Source: Candidatus Aerophobota bacterium
GTDB lineage: Bacteria > Aerophobota > Aerophobia > Aerophobales > B3-G15
Assembly: GCA_021163905.1 (NCBI GenBank)
Contig: JAGGTG010000230.1
Location: 1-10,731, forward strand
DNA: 10,731 nt
Direction of reading: 5' to 3'
The position numbers and the translations under genes were made by a program. Shown here piece after piece: positions 6,125-10,731 of this stretch (position 1 is the first letter of the stretch; the number at the start of each line of letters is the position of its first letter). The notes under the pieces are model-generated. The model did no database searches and had not been told where the DNA came from. It saw only the letters and a program-made list of their open reading frames with translations.

Positions 6125-7984
6125 ATGAATAACAAATATATAGCGGTTATTTTTAATCTCCCTATAGAAAAGCCCTTTTGGTACAGAGTGCCCCCTGAGT
6201 TCAAAAATGAGGTAAAAATAGGACAAAGGGTACTTGCTCCCTTTGGGAAAAGGGAAATGGTGGGTTTTATAGTAGAGAAATCCGAGAAAAAACCAAGAGG
6301 AAGATTAAAGGAAATTATTCGGGTTTTTGATAAATTCCCCCCTCTTGATAATAATTTATTTTCCCTTGCAAAATGGATGAGTGAGTATTACTGCTGTTCA
6401 TTAGGGCAAGCACTTCATTCCTTATTTCCGTTTCCCTACCCTTATCTGGAGGATTTACCCCCTGAGATTGGGTTATCTGATGGCAAAGATGAAGATAAAG
6501 AAAATATTTATCTTGTTCAACCCGGAGATAAAAAATTTGAACTGGTCTCCTCCTTCATTGCTGACAACCGCAAACTTGAAAAACAAGCTATAATTTTAGT
6601 TCCAGAGATAAATCTAATAACAGGATTTGAGGAAAAAATTAAAAAAATAGAGAAAAGAACTATAAGCTTCCACAGCAAATTATCTATTAAGGAAAGGTAT
6701 AAAAGATGGTTAATGATGAAAAAAGCGGAAGTTAATGTTGCTATCGGGACAAGATCTGTCATATTTGCACCTTTCCCAAAACTCGGATTAATTGTAGTTG
6801 ATCAGGAGGAAAGTACTGATTACAAACAAAAAGAAACTCCCAAGTATAATGTCCGACAGATAGCTATAAAAAGGGGTAAAATGGAAAAATTCTCCGTATT
6901 TTTAATAAGCGATGCTCCTTCTCTGGAATCCTGGTATCAGGCAAAAAAGAAAGTCTATAAATCTTTTAACTTTTCCAGACGGAGAAAGGGATCTTTTTTT
7001 GAAGTTGTTGATTTGAAAAAAGAAAAGAAAAAGGATCGCATTTTTTCCAGGTTGCTTCAGGATAAAATAAAAGATGCCCTTGAGAAAAAACTTTCCGTTA
7101 TGCTTTTTGTTTCCCGTCGGGGATACGCCAGTTTTCTTTTGTGCAGTGATTGTGGAGAGGTTATAAGATGTCCAAATTGTAATATAGGACTCAGTTTTCA
7201 TCTTAAAAGGGAAATGATATGTCACTACTGTGGGTTTAGGACAGTTGCACCTTCTGTTTGTCCTTTTTGCGGGGGAAGGAATCTTAAAAAAATAGGTTGG
7301 GGAACACAGAGGGTGGAAAATGAAGTTAAAAAAAGGTTTCCTGGAGCAAGGGTTAAAAGATTCGATCTTGACATTTTTAAATCTTCTACTTATCTTATCC
7401 CTGATTATATTAAAAAAAGAGAGGTTGACATTCTGGTAGGAACCCAGCTTTTAATAAAAGAGGATATTCTTTCCCTGGTTGGTGTGGTGGGAGTTATGCT
7501 TGTCGATGTTCTTTTAAATCTTCCAGATTTTAGAGCATCTGAGCGGACATTTCAACTTTTAACCAGGATTCGTAAGGGGTCAAGAGGAAAAAATTCAGTT
7601 ATAGTTCAAACCTATAATCCCACTCATTATGTTTTAAATGCTAAAAGCAATGAAGATTTTTATTCCAGGGAGCTTAAGATAAGAAAACAGCTCGGATACC
7701 CACCTTATCAAAGATGGGTGCGTATATTAATTGAGGGCAAGAGAAAGGATCAGGTTAAAGATAAAAGTGAAGAAATATTGAACAAAATTAAAAAAGAAGG
7801 TTTTAATTTCCTCGGTCCATCTCCCTGTCCCCTAAGCAAAATAAAGGGAAGTTACAGGTATCATATTATTCTACGAGATACAAAGGGTAAAAATATGCAG
7901 GAGTTTATCAGAGAGATAAACCCTCTTGCCAGGAGAAGTTCAATAAAAATAGGAATAGATGTAGATCCTTTATCTACAATGTAA
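6125..7984 (+). CDS. priA: PriA-like replication restart protein, helicase motifs degenerate
   Basis: PriA normally recognises stalled forks, unwinds the lagging strand and loads the primosome. This 619-residue copy (E. coli 732) keeps the 3'-DNA-binding domain (1-104, IAVIFNLPIEKPFWYRVP), eight zinc cysteines (340, 343, 349, 352, 366, 369, 379, 382) and the C-terminal domain (about 520-619, LGYPPYQRW, FLGPSPCPLSKIKGSYRYHI). The winged-helix domain is gone: residue 104 leads by a ~23-residue linker into the first helicase lobe. Walker A (family GVTGSGKTE) reads VQPGDKKFE (131-139), the DEEH box is DQEES (226-230), GTQ-x-x-x-KG-x-DFP is GTQLLIKEDILSLV, and QLLTQVAGRAGR is QLLTRIRKGSRG (477-488). 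It is probably a helicase-dead structural protein, as described for actinobacterial PriA. The frame is intact and the non-catalytic regions are conserved, arguing against a pseudogene. No Shine-Dalgarno precedes the ATG; family alignment supports this start. Confidence 0.92.
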   Translation: MNNKYIAVIFNLPIEKPFWYRVPPEFKNEVKIGQRVLAPFGKREMVGFIVEKSEKKPRGRLKEIIRVFDKFPPLDNNLFSLAKWMSEYYCCSLGQALHSLFPFPYPYLEDLPPEIGLSDGKDEDKENIYLVQPGDKKFELVSSFIADNRKLEKQAIILVPEINLITGFEEKIKKIEKRTISFHSKLSIKERYKRWLMMKKAEVNVAIGTRSVIFAPFPKLGLIVVDQEESTDYKQKETPKYNVRQIAIKRGKMEKFSVFLISDAPSLESWYQAKKKVYKSFNFSRRRKGSFFEVVDLKKEKKKDRIFSRLLQDKIKDALEKKLSVMLFVSRRGYASFLLCSDCGEVIRCPNCNIGLSFHLKREMICHYCGFRTVAPSVCPFCGGRNLKKIGWGTQRVENEVKKRFPGARVKRFDLDIFKSSTYLIPDYIKKREVDILVGTQLLIKEDILSLVGVVGVMLVDVLLNLPDFRASERTFQLLTRIRKGSRGKNSVIVQTYNPTHYVLNAKSNEDFYSRELKIRKQLGYPPYQRWVRILIEGKRKDQVKDKSEEILNKIKKEGFNFLGPSPCPLSKIKGSYRYHIILRDTKGKNMQEFIREINPLARRSSIKIGIDVDPLSTM

Positions 7985-7985
7985 C

Positions 7986-8001
7986 AGGAGGTTTATCAAT
8001 G
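7986..8001 (+). promoter_or_regulatory. Strong ribosome binding site of alaS
   Basis: AGGAGGT (7986-7992) lies 6 nt before ATG (7999-8001). It is the best Shine-Dalgarno of any intact gene in the window and contrasts with its neighbour priA, which has none. Confidence 0.85.
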
Positions 8002-10611
8002 CAGGCTGATGAGATAAGACGCAAATTTTTAGATTTTTTTAAAGATAGAGGACACCTTGAAAGTCCCTCTGCCCCTCTGGCAGTGGAAGACCCGGAACTT
8101 CTTTTTACCATAGCTGGAATGGTTCCTTTTAAGGCCTTTTTCCTGGGTATTAAATCTCCACCTTCTTCCCGTATTACTTCGTGTCAGCTATGTTTTCGCA
8201 CCAACGATCTTGATAGAGTTGGACAGACTTCTTATCACCATACCTTTTTTGAAATGCTGGGAAATTTCTCTTTTGGTGATTATTTTAAAAATGAAGCCTG
8301 CGAATGGGCTTTACAATTTATTACAAAGGAGCTTGATATAAATTACAATAAATTATGGGTTACCGTTTTTAAAGAGGATGAGGAAACAGCTTCAATATGG
8401 AAAAAACTGGGCATTCCTCCCTCAAAAATAGTTAAAAAGGGTGAGGAAGACAATTTTTGGTCAGCAGCAGATGTTGGACCATGTGGACCTGATACCGAGA
8501 TTTTTTTCGACAGAGGAGAGGATCTTGGATGTGAAGGTGGATGTGAGCCTGGTTGTAACAAGTGTTCAAGATGGGTGGAGATGTGGAATCTTGTTTTTAT
8601 GCAGTACACAAGAGATTCCTCTGGAAAATTAAATCCTCTGCCTTCCAAAAACGTAGATACAGGTATGGGGCTGGAGAGAATGGCTACAATTCTGCAAAAA
8701 GTCAATGATGACTACCATACTGACCTTTTCCTGCCCATATATAACTGGGTAAAGGAGATTTCCTCTGTACCTGAGTGTGAAGAAAAGGCCTTAAGGGTTA
8801 TAAGTGATCATCTAAGAGGTCTTGTATTTTTACTGGAGGAGGGGATACTTCCATCAAACACAGGAAGAGGGTATGTGGTAAGGAGAGTCCTGCGTCGCGC
8901 TTTCCGCTATGGAAAAAGACTGGGAATAAATGAGCCTTTTCTTTATCGAGGAGTAGATGTGGTGATTCAAATAATGGGTAGAGCTTATCCTAAGATAAAA
9001 GATAAAAAAGAGCGGATAAAAAGTATAATTAAACTTGAGGAGGAAAATTTCCAGAGGACCTTATCCAGAGGATTATCCATACTTGAGCAGATGATAGGAG
9101 ATTTAAAAAACAAGGGTGAGAGAATTTTGCCCGGACAAAAAGCTTTTAAGATGTATGATACTTTTGGATTTCCCATAGATCTAACTCGAGAAATAGCCCT
9201 TGATTCAGGATTAAGTGTCGATGAGGATGGTTTCCAGCAGTTAATGGAAAAACAGAGAAAAAAAGCAAGGGAAACTTTGATTTTAAAATCAACTTCGTAT
9301 TACGATCCTTCCTTTTTAAAAAAGGTGGAGGATAAGTGTGTGGAAAAAGGGGGGGCTTTTGTAGGTTATGAAAAACTATGCACTGAAGCTATTCTGCTCT
9401 GTATAATTAAAGATAAGATGCTGGTTAAACAGATAGAAGAGGAAGAGGAGGGAGAGATTATTTTATCTGAGACACCTTTCTATCCTGAGGGAGGAGGCCA
9501 GATTGGAGATAGAGGGGATATATCAAGTCTATCAGGAATTGGAAAGGTTGTTGATACCTACAGGAGGGGAAATTTAATTTTTCACAGAGTGAAATTATTA
9601 AAGGGAAAACTTAAAGAAGGAGAAAGAGTAAAGGCCCGCGTTGATGAGAAAAGAAGGCGGGCAATTTCGCGTTCCCATACTGCTACCCACCTCTTGCATG
9701 CTGCTTTGAGGAATATCCTGGGGGATGAGGTTAAGCAAAGTGGTTCTCTGGTAGAGGAGGACAGATTAAGGTTTGATTTCACCTTTTCCTCCCCAATAGA
9801 TGATGAGAAATTAAAAGAAGTTATTTTTTTGATTAACGAGAAGATAAGAGAAGATATTCCGGTTAAAACAGAAAAGACAAGTCTTGAAGAGGCAAGAAAA
9901 AAGGGAGCAATTGCTTTATTTGAGGAAAAGTACGGGGAGAAGGTAAGAGTGGTACAGATAGGAGATTTCAGCAAGGAGGTATGTGGGGGGACCCATCTTC
10001 TAAGAACAGGTCAAATGGGTCTTTTTCAAATTTTGTCTGAAGGAAGTATTGCATCTGGGGTACGCAGAATTGAGGCGTTTTGTGGGGAAAAGGCACTTTT
10101 GTGGGTAATGGGGAAAGCTGATAAACTAAAAAAATTAACACAACTGCTTGAGGTACCAGAGGAAAAAATCTTTGAAAGACTCCAGGATAAAGAACAACAG
10201 ATAATCAAGTTACAGAATAAATTAAAGGGCCTTCAGGAAAAGTTAGTAGAAAGTAAAATTCAAAGGGTAATTTCTCAGGCTGTGAAAGTTGGTACTATCA
10301 ATGTTTGTACAGGAGAGATGGAAGATATTTCTCCCGAGCTTTTACGTAAGGCTGCTGAAAATATAAGAGATTCACTAAAAGAAGCTGTGGTTGTGCTTTC
10401 TTCTTTGGCTAACAGAAAAGCTTTTTTAGTTGTTGCCTCATCACGAAAAGACCTACCAGCTAATGAACTGATAAAAAAAATATCCTCCATAACCGGTGGA
10501 AGTGGTGGTGGAAGATGGGATTTTGCCCAGGGGGGAACTTCTCACCCTGATAAGGTTAGCAGAGCCTTCCAGCAATTTCCAGAGATTGTAAGGACGATGA
10601 TTAAAAACTAA
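7999..10611 (+). CDS. alaS: Alanyl-tRNA synthetase
   Basis: The 870-residue product is a full-length AlaRS (E. coli 876) that charges tRNA-Ala and hydrolyses mischarged Ser/Gly-tRNA. The class II core includes RTNDLDRVGQTSYHHTFFEM and LGNFSFGDYF (67-96), DVGPCGPDTEIFFDRG, a cysteine-rich CEGGCEPGCNKC loop, and VDTGMGLERMA as motif 3. The tRNA-binding NTGRGYVVRRVLRRA starts at 287. The editing domain has its four zinc ligands: H560 and H564 in SHTATHLLH, and C662 and H666 in CGGTH. A coiled coil (about 710-755) leads to the C-Ala domain with GGSGGGRWDFAQGG from 833. No active-site or editing residue appears lost. It follows priA by 14 nt, so it is in the same operon, with its own strong ribosome binding site. 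No intrinsic terminator follows. In Firmicutes alaS often sits next to ruvX; here four genes lie between. Confidence 0.97.
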   Translation: MQADEIRRKFLDFFKDRGHLESPSAPLAVEDPELLFTIAGMVPFKAFFLGIKSPPSSRITSCQLCFRTNDLDRVGQTSYHHTFFEMLGNFSFGDYFKNEACEWALQFITKELDINYNKLWVTVFKEDEETASIWKKLGIPPSKIVKKGEEDNFWSAADVGPCGPDTEIFFDRGEDLGCEGGCEPGCNKCSRWVEMWNLVFMQYTRDSSGKLNPLPSKNVDTGMGLERMATILQKVNDDYHTDLFLPIYNWVKEISSVPECEEKALRVISDHLRGLVFLLEEGILPSNTGRGYVVRRVLRRAFRYGKRLGINEPFLYRGVDVVIQIMGRAYPKIKDKKERIKSIIKLEEENFQRTLSRGLSILEQMIGDLKNKGERILPGQKAFKMYDTFGFPIDLTREIALDSGLSVDEDGFQQLMEKQRKKARETLILKSTSYYDPSFLKKVEDKCVEKGGAFVGYEKLCTEAILLCIIKDKMLVKQIEEEEEGEIILSETPFYPEGGGQIGDRGDISSLSGIGKVVDTYRRGNLIFHRVKLLKGKLKEGERVKARVDEKRRRAISRSHTATHLLHAALRNILGDEVKQSGSLVEEDRLRFDFTFSSPIDDEKLKEVIFLINEKIREDIPVKTEKTSLEEARKKGAIALFEEKYGEKVRVVQIGDFSKEVCGGTHLLRTGQMGLFQILSEGSIASGVRRIEAFCGEKALLWVMGKADKLKKLTQLLEVPEEKIFERLQDKEQQIIKLQNKLKGLQEKLVESKIQRVISQAVKVGTINVCTGEMEDISPELLRKAAENIRDSLKEAVVVLSSLANRKAFLVVASSRKDLPANELIKKISSITGGSGGGRWDFAQGGTSHPDKVSRAFQQFPEIVRTMIKN

Positions 10612-10729
10612 TTTTGTTCTTTATCTTTTTAAGGAGAGTAAACAGAGCCGCAATTTGTAAAATAAGTGATAACTTGGCATTTACAAAATATGTATTATTA
10701 TTGATCAGTGGATTGATTAAAATTGATAC
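10601..10729 (-). CDS. Possible 3' end of a convergent membrane-protein gene (partial)
   Basis: On the minus strand one frame is open for 42 codons from the window edge to a TAA at 10603-10601, overlapping the end of alaS by 11 bases. It reads VSILINPLINNNTYF, then a hydrophobic helix-like segment (KLSLILQIAALFTLL) and a basic tail KKIKNKISF. A hydrophobic helix followed by lysines is a common ending for inner-membrane proteins. The frame is long for such A+T-rich sequence but not beyond chance, and no family is recognised. It could equally be intergenic DNA. If real, the start lies outside the window. Confidence 0.3.
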   Translation of the reverse strand, partial: VSILINPLINNNTYFVNAKLSLILQIAALFTLLKKIKNKISF

Positions 10730-10731
10730 AA
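10612..10731. other. A+T-rich tail after alaS
   Basis: No plus-strand gene or terminator is seen. The stretch contains the inverted repeat TTTGTAAA (10654-10661) / TTTACAAA (10680-10687) with an 18-nt centre, and a weak all-A/T pair TTAAAAA (10601-10607) / TTTTTAA (10626-10632). A possible minus-strand coding end covers it. Confidence 0.4.

Noticed and set aside
6902..7225. 107-residue minus-strand ORF within priA, and other antisense frames inside the genes
   Set aside because: They lie opposite well-conserved coding sequence, have no recognisable motif and are best explained as shadows.
10654..10687. Inverted repeat TTTGTAAA/TTTACAAA as an operator
   Set aside because: Eight A/T-rich bases with an 18-nt centre can arise by chance, and no target promoter is seen.

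Overview
This window reads as a bacterial housekeeping region. It is A+T-rich by eye, and every gene I am sure of lies on the + strand. The hisS-aspS pair, and the proximity of ruvX, mltG and alaS, recall Firmicutes gene order. A deep-branching low-GC lineage such as Atribacterota would fit equally well. I cannot name the organism from sequence alone, and this placement is inference.

Layout. (1) 1-277: remains of a sugar ABC transporter permease gene, of which only the last ~57 codons survive, preceded by in-frame stops and by a good but out-of-frame ribosome binding site and ATG. (2) 278-489: no gene, but a perfect 11-bp inverted repeat at 424-471. (3) 490-794: a strong sigma-70-type promoter followed by three tightly packed tRNA genes, Lys(TTT), Glu(TTC) and Val(TAC). 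(4) 831-10611: seven closely spaced genes: a COG1579 coiled-coil/zinc-ribbon protein, ruvX, mltG, hisS, aspS, a reduced priA and alaS. No intrinsic terminator is visible between the tRNAs and the first protein gene, or between the protein genes, so one long tRNA-mRNA transcript is possible. (5) 10612-10731: no certain gene. One minus-strand frame stays open to the window edge and could be the 3' end of a convergent membrane-protein gene.

The genes cover translation (three tRNAs and three class II aminoacyl-tRNA synthetases), replication restart and rRNA/DNA processing (PriA, RuvX) and cell-wall synthesis (MltG). The synthetases are not cognate to the tRNAs in the cluster, so the link is shared growth-related expression at most.

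The most notable feature is PriA. It keeps the 3'-DNA-binding domain, all eight zinc cysteines and the C-terminal domain. It has lost the winged-helix domain and has degenerate Walker A, DEEH, motif V and motif VI sequences, so it is very probably not an active helicase. I saw no defence system, CRISPR array, complete mobile element or other clearly new multi-gene system.
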